Positions 10,530-22,608 of a stretch of DNA of 64,000 nucleotides are shown in pieces; position 1 is the first letter of the stretch; each line of letters starts with the position of its first letter. The position numbers and the translations under genes are program-made. Below the pieces are notes generated by a model. That model was given only the letters and a program-made list of their open reading frames with translations. It searched no databases and was not told where the DNA came from. The DNA comes from Laguncularia racemosa (Eukaryota; Streptophyta; Magnoliopsida; Myrtales; Combretaceae): contig JBBMOL010000288.1 of assembly GCA_037954665.1 (NCBI GenBank), forward strand, positions 558,001 to 622,000, given 5' to 3'.

Positions 10530-11636
10530 TTTTGCTTACTAATTTCAACAACCTCAATACACTTCACCACACCACGACAACACACCCTTACACACCCACA
10601 GTGCTCACAATCAACCAATACAAGAAATGCTTATTGTTACTTCAAGTAAAGTCAAGTGAAATAATTGAAGCACAATGAAATAATTCTTGGTACTTCAAGT
10701 AAAGTTAAATAAATGAACTACACACACAATTACTTTCAAGTAGATAGAATTAAATTCAACTACTAGTGTTTAAGTAATTAGTTCAATTACTTTCACACTT
10801 TAATGACTTGTTTGAATTTTAAATACCACTACTCAACCTTGCTTTTCTTGCCTTGATTTCACACTTCAAATAACCACAATGTGCAGCACCTTACACTACA
10901 CAAAAATCCACAAATTTGTACCACCACACACACCTCAATCACGATGCACTCACTTCACCACAACACCCGCGGCAACAATAACAAATTGCACTCCACTTCC
11001 ACGGCAATGATAACAAATGGCTACAACAACAAATACACTCCACTTCTACGGCAATAATAACAAAATATACTTCACTTTCTACAAGTATTAACCGCAACTC
11101 ACAAAAAAATAGGCAGCAGCTCAAATTTGAAATTCAAACCACTTCACTAATTGCAAGCCTCCTTCAATTGATAAGTAATGAATTCAAATTCAAATAGCAC
11201 TCATTAACTCCCACAACTTAATGGCATGTGTTTGAATTCAAATAAATTCCTTACTCATCAAAACTCAATGCAAATCTGTAAATTCCACTTCTCCAATTCA
11301 GAATTACACAATGGAAATCAAAACAACAAGCTACACAACCTCCTTCACACCACAACTAGTCACGGCAAAAATAAGGCAATTTTTTTCAAGCTCACACAAT
11401 TGTTGAATTAACAACACTTTGATTCTTCGTTCCTTCCACAAAAATTATTAATCACAAGATGATACAACAACCTTCCCAATTCAACTCCAACAAACAGTAA
11501 ATTAAATTCCAAGCCAAGGTAATTTCGCAAGCTCAAAACCACAACAATCAACACAATTTGTGGTTTTCACTATATCACCCTAATTGATGATTAATTCCAT
11601 GAAATAAAATAAAACCAATCCCTTCTCTCAACATGT
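10530..11636 (-). other. Element B leader
   Basis: About 1.1 kb of CA-rich (plus strand) untranslated sequence. No gag similarity was found where gag-bearing relatives A and O have gag. Short open frames here have no counterpart in element D. Confidence 0.65.
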
Positions 11637-11648
11637 GCTTTGATACCA
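11637..11648 (-). other. Primer binding site of element B
   Basis: GCTTTGATACCA on the plus strand is the complement of TGGTATCAAAGC, one base off the initiator tRNA-Met consensus. The chimera at 1172 and element C have the same variant. Confidence 0.87.
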
Positions 11649-11654
11649 AAAAGA

Positions 11655-12692
11655 TGATGTGCCTAATTCCACTTAGAAGCACAATCAAAAGCTTAAGAAA
11701 AGTAATCTCAAGTCAAAGTGAAATCGGATCCACAAAGGGCAATTTCACGTGAACCCTAATGAAGATATAAGGAAATTCAAAAGTTCAATGATATAATTGT
11801 AATACCACAATGATAATATCTTCTAACAACACTCTAATCTCATATAATCCACGAAGATAATCCACAAATGACAAAGAAAACCTCAATTCCAAGAACTCCT
11901 TTCTAATAGTGAAGTACACGTTTTCAAGGGAATTCTGCAATGAAGATTCAAATTCAATTGCAAAGTACTTCAAATAAACACAATAATTCATTAACAATAA
12001 GATGTTTTTTTGACCAAGAAATATCTCAATTCAACCCTAGATATGACACACTAGAGAAGAAAAGAAATCACAACAAAATGAAATTGATATAACTCACAAT
12101 TTCAAGATGTTGCACTTGCCACAATTTCAACTCTTGGGATTGAAATTGATAAGAGTTTAGATGACAATTAGGAACCCTAATTCTCACATGAAAATAAGTG
12201 TTTGTTCTGCAAAAATAAGCCTCCTCAAACCCTCTCTTAAGTAAGTATTTATACTTGCTACTCCTAGGGTTAAAAAGTGTTCAAAATTACAAGTTTGCCA
12301 CTTTTAAGGTAGCTAACCCTAAATGAAAATTACAAAGAAATAAAAGTGTCCCAAAACCAAAATACAACCAAAATAGGTGATAAAAGAATAAATATATAAA
12401 AGAAATGGTTTTCAAGATGCCGGTCTTCTATAGGATCCATTGGCCCAGATCATCGCCGGTTCAGGTCGGTCTATGGATAACCCACAAGCTGAGTCTAAGG
12501 GAGTTTATCCATTGCCCTATAGAATATGATAAGTGTGCCTGTTGGAAAACACAATACAACAATAATAGAAAAGAGGTTAATATATAAATAATTCCGGGGT
12601 CGATCTGCTCAAAATGGGCCCTCAACGCTAAGATTTGAATTCCTTTAGTTCTTGCCCTAATGATAGGTTTTGTCAGATTTTTATTCCTATCA
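11655..12692 (-). repeat. Element B 5' LTR
   Basis: TGATGTGCC to CCTATCA. The promoter palindrome is at 12240-12259 with one mismatch. By eye it is very similar to the 3' LTR, with small indels. Confidence 0.92.
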
Positions 12693-13489
12693 GAAGATGA
12701 AAGTGTGTATGCAGTGGGAGAAGGTTGAGAATTTTGTAATTTGGTTAGCAATTTTGCATTGCTACAGACCTCATAAGGCTCTCATGCTTTGGTTTTGGAA
12801 TGTTGGAATCTTAGCCTTTGCACGAAACAAGAAACTAAAGGAAGCAAAATTTAACATTTACACATAACATTGGATTGAATCTTCTTAACATCTTTTCAAA
12901 AATCAAATTTCAATAACAAATTAGTGCCCTCAAGAGTTTACATCGGGATCAATTAACTTAGTTAAAATAGATTTTCTTAGAAAATTGGTAGTTGCAATGG
13001 AAAATGTTGGTCCCAATTAATAATCAAGAGGTGAAGGATGAATTAATTGTTGCACAATTTCAATGTTCTTTTTCAAATATGTTCAGAGGTTCCCCCTTTT
13101 GATTACTGTTGATAGAATTCGATTAAGTATTTTAGTTGGAAATATAATTAAGTACATAATGGAAATTAAAAATTGAAAATAAAGAGTAAAGAATAAGAAG
13201 ATCAAGCAGTCGATTTATAGTGGTTCCACCTTATGCATCAGTCTACTCTTTTAGCTTTAACCAACTTAGGACTTGGTTGTCTTCATTGGTTTGTTCCACT
13301 ATATTAAGCACTCAAAATTTAAAGGTTACAACAAAGCTAGCTTACAAGGCATGGTCACTCATTGCTTTTTCACGCTTTGCTTCTCTTATAGCTATTCACA
13401 TACAACTATAGTGAAAATGTAACTTCTTAAAAACAATACTCCTATAAGCACAAATGTAATCACAATCTTGAAGTTAAACAATTCTAAAT
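12693..13489. other. Unassigned, probably pre-insertion DNA
   Basis: Begins with the right TSD of element B and ends with TAAAT, the left TSD of the next solo LTR. No convincing gene. An open frame at 13220-13411 has no recognisable domain. The motif TTTATAGTGGTTC near 13214 recalls dispersed plant repeats, but the element it belongs to cannot be delimited. Confidence 0.45.
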
Positions 13490-14534
13490 TGATGTGCCTA
13501 ATTCCACTTAAGCACAATAAAAAGAATCAAGGAAAAACACCTTAATTCACAAAACACAAACCGGTTCAATTGAGGGTGATTTCACGTGAACACCTTGTAG
13601 AATTTGATGGAAATTGTTGTTCAAATGATTCAATTGTAATCTCTAATGATAATATTAACCAAGTAACCACAATAAGGCTTGAGAATCACGTGGAAATCAG
13701 ATCAAAGAAAGCAATAAAACCATGAAATCCACTTCCCCTTTCAATATCCAATTCACGGTTTGTTATGATAAGCAATTGTTGATGGAGAATCACAAGTATG
13801 ATAATTACTCAAAATAAACACACTAATTTGAATTGATACCAATTCAAATCTGACCAAGAATGTTCTAATCCAACCCTAGATATTACACACTAGAGAAGAA
13901 AAAGAAAACACAACAAGTAGGAATTGATATGACTCACAATTTCCAATTGTTGCACTCGCCACAATTCCAACTTCTTGGGATTGAAATTGATAAGAGAATT
14001 TTGGAATTAGGAAACCCTAAGCCCTCTCACGAAAATGTGAAGTGTTTTATGAAAAAATAAGCCTCCTCAAACCCTCTCTTAAGCAAGTATTTATACTTGC
14101 TACTCCTAGGGTTAAAAAGTCTTCAAAATTACAAGTTTGCCACTTTTAAGGTGGCTAACCCTAAATGAAAATTACAAGGAAATAAAAGTATCCCAAAACC
14201 AAAATACAACTAAAATAGTTCATAAAAGAAGAAATATATAAAATAAATGGTCTTCATGATGCCGGTCTTCTATAGGATCCATCGGCTCAATTCATCGCTG
14301 GTTCAGGTCGGTCCATGAATAACCCACAATCTGAGTCTGAGTGAGTTTGTCCATTGCCCTGTAAAGCATGATAAGTATTCCTGTTGGAATATAAAATACA
14401 TGAATAAGATAAAAGAGGTTAGTAAACGAATAATTCCAGGGTCGATTTGCTCAAAATGGGTCCTCATCGCCAAGATTCGAAATCTTTTAGTTCTTGCCCT
14501 AATAATAGGTCTTGTCGGATTTTTATTCCTATCA
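13490..14534 (-). mobile_element. Solo LTR of the element B/D family
   Basis: 1045 bp, TGATGTGCC to CCTATCA, flanked by TAAAT at 13485-13489 and 14535-14539. A perfect promoter palindrome is at 14082-14101. No primer binding site or internal sequence is attached on either side. Confidence 0.93.
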
Positions 14535-15026
14535 TAAATCCTCTATAAATTTAACACATTAGAATATTGAAAGCTTGATTGTTGCTTTGTTAAGAACATT
14601 GCCCCATTAGTGCATTGTCTTGAGTATTTAACATCCATTATTTAGGAGAGTTTATCTATAGTACTCATTTCCATCAAATTGTTTCAAATATTTTTTCAGG
14701 TATTAATTAGATATTCTTAACTATAATCCTTTTAATGAAATTGCATAGATTAAAATCCCCATAATATTAATTTTACCTAAATATATTTAACTAGTAGAGT
14801 TGGGTCTTTGAAGTTTTTATTACTATATCTCCTGTTTCTTGCATTCTTTTGGAAACATTAATTTGTTTTTGAATTTTGGATTTTGTGTTCAATTTTCAAT
14901 ATGTTCCAAAAGCTTCTTTCTAAACTTTGATAGGTTTCAAAGGCTCCTATTTGATCATCTAACTATCTTCGATATGGAAGTTTGTCTTTATTAATTAGAA
15001 AACTTTTAATTACCCTTTAAACCATA
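14535..15026. other. Unassigned, probably pre-insertion DNA
   Basis: AT-rich with no gene. It lies between the right TSD of the solo LTR and the left TSD (CCATA, 15022-15026) of the large nest, and continues at 47402. Confidence 0.5.
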
Positions 15027-15891
15027 TGATGTGCCTTAAAAAGAATCTAAGCACATGAACTCAACCTAAATGATTAATCAATCTAAAAATGCTCAATTGT
15101 ACTTAAATTTGGCGTGAATCAAGGATGAACAAATCTCAATGGCGTGAACCCAATTTAGATGTATTATAAAGGAATTCCAATACCAATCAAATTACATATA
15201 AAATGCAATTCCAATATCTAAAATTACTTTGTAATCCTAGCAATATGAACCCTAAATTGGTGTGAAACAACAAGTATATAAAATCAACCTATTATCACTA
15301 AATATTACACACTAGTATTAAAAGGAAGAAACTTAGAAGATCTTGATGTTACTCATAAGAAATTCCAAGCTAAACTTGCCACAATTTCTTAGAAATTGAT
15401 AAGAGTGGATGTTTTAGCAAGAGGAACTCTCTCTCTCATGGAAACAAAGTGTATTTTTCAGAATTTACAAAAGCTCCCTAAAAACCCTTGTTAGCAAGTA
15501 TTTATACTTGCTCCAATTAGGGTAAAAATGTTCAAAAAATTACAAATATGCCACTAAGTGGCCGGTTATAAAAATAAATTAGAAGTTCCAAAAATGAACA
15601 AAAATGGTTGGTTCAATAATGCCAATTACAAGTGCAAAAGATAGTCTACAAGTGGCTGGTTCTTTAAGTCAATTGAACAATTTGTGGGTCGTTGGATGTG
15701 ACTCCAAAAAAAATGTCTCGCAAGTTGATCCTTAGTGCATGTTTTTTGGCCGTCCTGTAAAACTGATCAATGTACCTGCTAAAGTGCAAAACTAAACATT
15801 ATTAGATAAAAGTGGCCATATGTGGATGTCTGGGATCATACATCCAAATTAGATTCCTCCATTACTGGAATAGTAGGGTAGATTCCCATCA
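15027..15891 (-). repeat. Element O 3' LTR
   Basis: TGATGTGCC to CCCATCA. Perfect promoter palindrome at 15493-15512. Same length as its partner at 46532. Confidence 0.94.
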
Positions 15892-16289
15892 TCTCCTCGG
15901 GCCTCTAAAAGATTTGCCCTCAAATCTAAGGGGTCATCTCTTGGACTAAAACCCAATGTCTTTGTTTGCCTGTTTGCTTGAATTTTAGAAGAACCAGAGG
16001 TATTTCCAATTTTTTCTTGGAAAGAGCACATCTCAAATGGAGACATAGGCATCAAGACTATCCATGCACCATCCTTTCGAAACATGTAAGTGTTTTTGAA
16101 CCCGTTATGTAATACCTTTCTATCTAACATCCAGGGTCTACCCAACAATATGTGAAAGGTGTACATAGGAAGCACATCACAGATAATCTCGTCACTGTAT
16201 TTTTCTCCTACACTAATTGGTACCTTTACCCTTTGTGTAACATGTAAACCACCTCAATCATCCAACTAATGCAATTTGTAAGGCTAGGA
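15892..16289 (-). pseudogene. Element O protease, C-terminal part
   Basis: The part of the O retropepsin left of the element C insertion. Visible are the protease flap-side segment (HVTQRVKVPISVG), DVLPMYTFHILLGRPW, and a short linker ending DLRANLLEARGDDG. This reads through the polypurine tract into the LTR. The N-terminal part with the active site lies at 43983-44100. The gene was cut at codons for a Pro-rich stretch just after the active-site loop. Confidence 0.8.
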
Positions 16290-17196
16290 TGATAGGAATC
16301 AAAATCCTATAGGACCTATCACTAAGGTAAGAGCCAAAGGATTACAAAATTTGGCGATGAGGGTCTTCTTTAAAAAAACTGACCTCGAAAATACTTGTAT
16401 ACTAACTTTTTTTCTATTACTTATTTGTTGTGCATTCCAGCAGGCATACTTGTTAGGTTTTACAGGGTGATGGACAAACTCACTAAAACTCAGCTTGTGG
16501 GTTATTCATGGATCGACATAAACCAAAGAAGAACCGGTCCAACAAATTACTCAATTGAATTGAAGAACCGACCACTTGAAGAACCTTGTACTTGTAATTG
16601 TTGTTTTTGAGAACTAGCCATTTCATTTAGCATTTGTAATTTCTTTTCTTGGAATCGACCACCTAAGTGGCTTATTTGTATTTTTCATGTGGTTTTTTTT
16701 TACCCTAATAGGAGCAAGTATAAATACTTGCTAACTAGGGTTTATAGGGAGCTTTTTGATTTTTTGAAAAACACACACATTGTTGCCGTGAGGAGTCCCT
16801 TTGCTTGCAATTAATCTCTTATCAATTTCATTTGTGAAATTGTGGCGAGAATCAACTAGATTGATTGTGAGTAATATCAATCATCTCTTGTTGTTTTTAC
16901 AAATTATGCTTAGTAAGTAGTATCTAAGTGTAATTTGTCAGTTCCTTATCCTTATACACGTGAATTCAGGGTTCTTATTTTCAAATTTGAAACATTTCAA
17001 TTTGAGTGGAATTTTAATTCATTTCCTTTCTTATCCATTGATATTCGTATAATTATTTGTTCCATATATCCATTTGGCTTCAATTTTCATGAATTAGGGA
17101 TAATTTGTGAAGTTGTTGATCAAGCCAATTGTTGGTTGTAATTGTTGCTCACGCCATTTGTATTGTGTACGTGTGCTTTGGATTTTGGGTACATCA
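16290..17196 (+). repeat. Element C 5' LTR
   Basis: 907 bp, TGATAGGAATC to GTACATCA. Promoter palindrome at 16713-16732. R-region hairpin near 16826 (CAATTTCATTTGTGAAATTG). The U3 frame in phase with the internal ORF reads ILTFFLLLICCAFQQ before TGA. Confidence 0.94.
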
Positions 17197-17201
17197 TATT
17201 T

Positions 17202-17213
17202 TGGTATCAAAGC
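17202..17213 (+). other. Primer binding site of element C
   Basis: TGGTATCAAAGC, five bases after the LTR; the initiator tRNA-Met variant shared with element B. Confidence 0.88.
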
Positions 17214-18399
17214 ATAGGTTTGAGGAAGGGAATTTTCGTGATCTTCAATTGAAATTAGGGTTCTTGAATTTTGCTTGACCCGAATTGTTGAGGTGGAATT
17301 GAAGTACTTAATTTCGATTTTTGTTATGTTGTATTTGTTTGTTGTTGAAGTAGAAGTGGAGATCTTGTTGTAGTTCCTTTGTTCTTGAATTTGTCGTGAG
17401 GAGAAGAGGAAGTAAGAAGTGTATTTCCTAGTGTTTGTTGTGGAATTGGAGATACATTATTTGTGACAAAAGATAAGTGAATTCTTATATGTGGATTCGG
17501 AAATGAAGGAGTGCAATTTACAATTTCCAAATTTGAATTTGTGTGGAAAAATAGGAAATCATTTGAATTCAAACACATCCATTAAGCTTGAAGTAGTTAT
17601 TGAGTGGTATTGATTACATTTCATTTGAATTTGAAATTGATTCTTACCATTTGTGGAGAAGGTTGCATTAAGGGTGTAATTTTGAATTTGTTGCCGTGTT
17701 TATGTGTGTGTGTGTGGCGGTGTAAGGGTGTATTGAATTGAAGGGTTGCAATGTGTAGTGTTGTGTATATTGAGGCAAGGAGGTGCTGCACTTAAAGTGT
17801 TATTGTTGTGGGTTGAAGTGAGTGCACCGTGTGCATGTAATGTATGTGGCAGTGTGAATTTTTATGGATTTGCGTGTAAGGAAGGTGCTGCACTTGGAGT
17901 ATGGAAATGTGTGTGTGCTGTGGCTAGAAAAGGGAGGTTTTGTAGTAAAGTTTGAATTTCAAAACAAGCATTTAAGTGTGAAAGTTATTAAGTATTGATA
18001 CTTAAACACTTACTTAGTTGAATTCAATAACTTGCTACTTGGAAGTGTTTAATTGTTGCTTCAATTTATTGTTGCTATAATTGAAGTGCAGGGAAGAGTA
18101 TGTAACATTGGTTGCTTAATTGTACCGTGGGTGTATAAGAGTGTTGCACTGTGGTTGTGTGTGTTGCTGTGGTGTGTGTAGTGAAGAGTAGTGTTGTTGT
18201 AGAAGTGAACTGCGGAGTATTAAATTCTTACCATTTGGTATTTTTTTTTGTAGTGGTTATTGTGTAGCTTTAGAGTGAAGTCATTGTAGAGGTGTGTATT
18301 GCACCATGAGTGTAAGTGTGGTGTAAGGTTGATGTGATTTGGTTGTGACGTGGTGTGTAGTGAAGTGTGTTGTTGGCTTATTGAAATTAGTAAGCAACC
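17214..18399 (+). other. Element C leader
   Basis: TG-rich untranslated sequence with GTGTGTGTGTGTGG-like stretches around 17703-17720. Nothing resembling gag is present before the protease start. Confidence 0.65.
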
Positions 18400-19353
18400 A
18401 TGTCAAATGATTTATATCCTTCTACTAATGTACTATGTCGAGTCTTGACTTCTTCTTTAACCATTGATGATGGGTAGAGAGAAAATTTGTTTCATACTTC
18501 TTGTAGGGTGCAAGGTAACTTGTGTGTCATTATTGTTGATGGTGGTAGTTGTACTAATGTCGTAGCCGCCTCATTAGTATCAAAATTGCAACTTGTAACC
18601 ACCCCACATCCAGAACCCTACACATTACATTGGTTGAGTCAATAGGGGAGTCTCCATGTGAACCAAAAAGCTAGGGTACCTTTCAGTATAGGGGATAAAT
18701 ACTATGATGAGATTGAATGTGATATTCTTCCCATGTGTGTATCCCATATATTGCTTGGTAGGCCGTGGTTGTATGATAGGAGGGTCTTACATGATGGTTA
18801 TAGAAATACTTATATGTTCTAGCAGGATGGTAAACATATAGTATTGAACCGTATGTCACCATCAGAGGTCTAAGAGATGCAAAGATAGAAAAGTCAACCA
18901 TCAGAGGTTCTTGAGGTTTATAGTCAAATGAGCCAACCTTTAGAGGACCAAGCTATTCAGAAGTAGATGTGTCAACCATCAGAGGTTCCTAAGGTTCATA
19001 GTCAGATGAGTCAACCTTTAAAGGACCAAGTTGTTCAGAAGTAGATGTGTCAGCCATTAGAGGCTCCTGAGGTTCATAGTCAGATGAGTTAACCTTTAGA
19101 AGACTAAGTGGTTCAAGAGCAAATGTGTTAACCATCAAAGGACTAACAAGTTCAAGGGTAGATGAGTAAACCATCAGAGGGCTAAGAGGTTCAAAAATAT
19201 ATAAGTGAAGCGGGAAAGGAGAAAACAATATCGGTGGGATAGTTTGAGTTACAAGAGGTCATAGTAGATGATAGACCATTATATGTGTTGCAAATGAGTC
19301 ATATCCTAGAGATGGAGGAGCGAGAGGAGGAATCTTCTTGAGGCTTAAGGAGA
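18400..19353 (+). pseudogene. Retropepsin-repeat protein of element C, decayed
   Basis: Starts at ATG 18400 (MSNDLYPSTN, the same start as D and B). The protease shows DGGSCTNVV, DEIECDILPMC and ILLGRPWLYDRRVLHDG. It is followed by at least three 26-residue repeats and a damaged C-domain (FELQEVIVDD, YVLQMSHILEMEE). More than ten in-frame stops, most of them TAG in CAG-glutamine positions, fit cytosine deamination after insertion. A run of about 70 codons of the usual C-domain (VFQILGF to STAFDL) is missing near 19320. Confidence 0.85.
18895..19128 (+). repeat. 78-bp coding tandem repeat, three exact-length units
   Basis: Units begin at 18895, 18973 and 19051, each 78 bp = 26 codons (CQPSEV, then HSQMSQPLEDQ). 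A degenerate fourth follows to about 19200. Shorter or diverged versions lie at the same place in B, D and G, so the array is part of the protein. Confidence 0.88.
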
Positions 19354-19536
19354 TGATAGAAATCAAAATCCTACAAGGCCTATCACTAGGGCAAGGGCCA
19401 AAGGGTTACAAAATTTGGCAATGAGGGTCCTCTTTGAACAAAGCAACCCCGGATACTTGTATACTAACTTCTTTTCTATTACTTATTTGTTGTGCATTCT
19501 AGCAGTCATACTTGTCCGGTTTTACAAGGCGATGGA
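19354..19536 (+). repeat. Element C 3' LTR, left part
   Basis: TGATAGAAATC start right after the purine tract GAGGCTTAAGGAGA (19340-19353). It is interrupted at 19536 by element H; the last five bases, ATGGA, are the TSD. Confidence 0.92.
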
Positions 19537-21027
19537 TAATCGTTGCCAACTGTAGTTTTAATATTTATAATGCCTATTCCTAATTCTAACTACGTTGCAA
19601 TAGGCAAGTGTACCTACCGTGGACGTAATATAGTGTTAAGTACAGGGTCGTCCCGTAGAGATACACCAACTACTAGTACTAACTCCGTTCCTATTATCTA
19701 ACCGATGCTTAAATATGTTGGTTGAAACTTAATTATTCTAATCTTAAAACTAATAACTCACTAACAACAATGGTTCTGAAGATTTACCAATTAATAAAAG
19801 AAACCTAGATCTTATTCTACTCCTTCTCTATCATGTAATTCATTAGATTTATGAAGATTGGCATAATTGACTTCTTATACTGTCAAATTCTCTAGTCAAG
19901 TTAACTACTTTCTCAAGTATATTAACCTATCTAATCCTAGGTTTATCAAATAGGATCTCTCCTTAATTAATAGAAACCTAGAATTGCATAAAGCACATGA
20001 ATTCGCATCAAAATAATCGATGTAAACAGAAGACTCTTGTTTCCTATCTCTAGAAGAACAATCAAATCTCATTAATTGCATTAAATCTAATCATAAGAGC
20101 AATTTCTCAATTAACTAATATGATATCATGCATAAATTCATATTCCGGATCTATGAATCTAAGGAACAATTGAAGGGCATGTAATTAATCATAAGAAAGC
20201 CAACAACTTCGCATTAAAAACCGAATCCTCATCACATGACAGAGAAGTTTCGAATAAAATCTAGATTTAGGGTCTTCTCCTCCATAAATTGGACAAAAGA
20301 AATGCAATTACTAGAAGAATAAATAAAATTCATAGTCACAACCCTTAAAGATAGAATCTTCTTCTTCGTCGGTCTTCAATCTCCTTTGGAATTGACAGAA
20401 TCTTCTTTCCCCTATTGTTATGAGAGTCAGAGCAAGTACAAAATTCGTAACTCCTCTTTTGTTCTAGGGCAACTAACGGTCTATTTATACATGTACCTGG
20501 GTTGGATACATACACGAGTGGATACACAAGTAGTGTATCTCATGCTTGCTTCCAAGTGTCCTTATGTGAATATACATGAGAAAATACATAGGAGTGTACA
20601 TTGGTCATGTATTTGAAACATCGTTGAACAGCAGCAAAACTTAGATACACAAGCAAAGTACATGGGCGTGTACTTTTCTCGTGTACTTTCTAGACATCCA
20701 CTTCAGTATACGCAAGCAAAGTACATGGGTGTGTATCTCGCTCGTGTACTTTCCAGACATCCACTTCAGTATACACAAGCAAAGTACATGGGCGTGTATC
20801 TCGCTTGTGTACTTTTCAGAATTCTTTTCTTCACATGTATTGTATCCAATTCCTTCCAAACTTGATCCGACTCTTCAAAACTCCTTCCTTTAGCTCCAAA
20901 ATACTCTAGAAAATCCTGAAATTAACATTCATTCCATTAAGCATCCTTTTCTTCAACAAATCATCTAAAAATTCAACAATAAAGCACAATTTCATTACTC
21001 TAGATAAGAGTATTTTGCGACTTATCA
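19537..21027 (-). repeat. Element H 3' LTR
   Basis: On the minus strand it begins TGATAAG and ends CGATTA, so the inner terminus is TA rather than CA; the partner LTR agrees. It contains a 63-bp tandem repeat at 20652-20820. The stretch GGCAAGTGTACCT near 19613 is shared with the Athila-type solo LTR at 30579. Confidence 0.93.
20652..20820 (-). repeat. 63-bp minisatellite in the H 3' LTR
   Basis: Units begin at 20652, 20715 and 20778 (2.7 copies, starting AGCAAAGTACATGGG). Each includes GTACATGG..CGTGTAC-type inverted motifs. The open frames seen across it on both strands exist because 63 is a multiple of three. Confidence 0.9.
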
Positions 21028-21040
21028 AACTTCCCTACAC
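21028..21040 (-). other. Polypurine tract of element H
   Basis: On the minus strand GTGTAGGGAAGTT directly precedes the LTR start TGATAAG; the Athila form is usually GTGTGGGGAAG. Confidence 0.85.
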
Positions 21041-22608
21041 TTAAGTCTTTGCTTGTCCTCAAGCAAAATAAAACATTAATCAAACTTCTCATTAATCATG
21101 ATTGTTGTTACCAAATAAAACTACTCAGATATTAGCATTTATGAATTTTAATCTTTAAAGCTCAATGCAATCCCTCAATCTAATAAGTGTGCTTCTCACC
21201 TTATTATGAAAGTATTGTAACAAAGATACTTTAGTCAAATTTCTAGGATTAATCAGAGTAGACCAATCTTTACCCTTGTCATTTTAACAATCACTTTCAT
21301 GATCAAAATTAGACACAAGATCAATCAAAGCAAAAGAAAATGTGGTACATTTCAACCACCATTAAAAAGTCTAATATCTTCTCAATTATCTCTCTTAGTG
21401 AAGCAATCAATAATGAAAATACATTGCATCTATGTTTCCCTTGGATTCCTCCTCCTTTTTGGTTGATCTCTTCAAAGATTTTATTCTTTGTAATAGTTCA
21501 CACTGGTTTCATCCCCCCCCCCCCTTTTTTTATGGAATCTTGCAACCTATGTAACGAGCTTTCAACCGATAATCCTAGGCTCGTCACCCAAGTTAACGAA
21601 CGTTATCCCCTCAATTGAGGGCGTTCCTGTGGCCTTAATTACTCGAGTTACAAGACCCTCTCAACTTTTGCCTTTATGGTATTTCATTTTATTACGGTAA
21701 TTTCCTCGGTCGGCCGATCCTAGGCCAGACGACCTTAGGTGACCAGGTTTTAAAGGAACCCCATCGAACCTCTATTACCTTAACTTATTATTTTGACTAG
21801 TTAGTAGCAGAGTCAAACTTCGCTCTTCTGAGGGACCAAAGCCTGCCCATACTAACCAATCCTTTATTTTTCAAGTATAACATGCTTTCATTAAATTATT
21901 ACTTTAAAGAGATCTTCTAAGAAGGATCACCAAGAGAATCATTTCATTTGCCCTTTCATGAAAGATTAAATGGCTATCAAGATCTTTGAGTTTCACAACG
22001 ATTTTATCCCATAACTTTGACTAAGTATCAATGTTCCAAAGAAGACAAAGGTGACATGCACAACACTCTTTTAGAGGAATTCATTCACTAAATGCTACAA
22101 TACTATGTAATTTGCAATCATGATTTCAAAATTCAATTATCAAGAAAAAAGAGAAAAACAAAAATTAGGGGAAATTTTTAAAAGACTCATACAATTCAGC
22201 ACAACCCTTATCAAATTTCTTTAGTATCCCCTTCCCCACACTAAGATTGAGACATTGTCCCCAATGTCTTTATCATTCAAGAACGTAATGAGAAATAAAG
22301 AGATATAAAGAAAAAAAATAAAAAGAAAAGGAACTGAGACTTCCCGGGATTAAACAGGTGATGGACCAATTGCATAGCTAGCAGAATGTCGATCATCTAT
22401 ATCGATGAAGTTCGCCAAGGAGAGTTATGGGACTAGTTGCATTCATAGGATAGCACCTAGATCAGCAAAGTTCAACACAACAAAAACAAAAGGTAAAAGA
22501 GTAAATGGAGATCAGTCATTATCACAGTCATCCAACAAGAAAGATTCTAGCTCAATAGAAAGAGCTCCTCGAATATGCAGAATAAAATAGGTAACTTAAA
22601 GTCATTCA
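21041..22608 (-). other. Athila 3' untranslated region
   Basis: No gene. It includes a second purine run with a short dyad upstream, near 22215-22255 (minus strand GTGTGGGGAAGGGG, preceded by GACATTGGGGACAATGTC). It also has a C9T7 homopolymer run at about 21515-21530, a likely assembly-error site. The ACTTGGGTGACGAGCC-like block near 21580 recurs, diverged, at 60530 in element J. Confidence 0.6.

Larger units (their letters stand above)
8323..12692 (-). mobile_element. Element B: complete protease-only LTR retrotransposon
   Basis: 4370 bp between GAAGA at 8318-8322 and GAAGA at 12693-12697. The LTRs are 1026 bp (8323-9348) and 1038 bp (11655-12692). The primer binding site is at 11637-11648 and the polypurine tract at 9349-9362. 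The only coding region is a protease-repeat-C-domain frame. Gag, RT, RNase H and integrase are absent. Same architecture as element D on the other strand. Confidence 0.93.

Noticed and set aside
12670..12867. 65-codon open frame as a host gene
   Set aside because: It starts inside the element B LTR and crosses into unassigned DNA; the start is an accident of the insertion.
13220..13411. Open frame in possible host DNA
   Set aside because: No domain, no homologous copy in the window, and composition like the surrounding non-coding DNA.
21340..21618. 92-codon open frame
   Set aside because: Antisense to the Athila 3' untranslated region and spanning a C/T homopolymer run; no recognisable domain.
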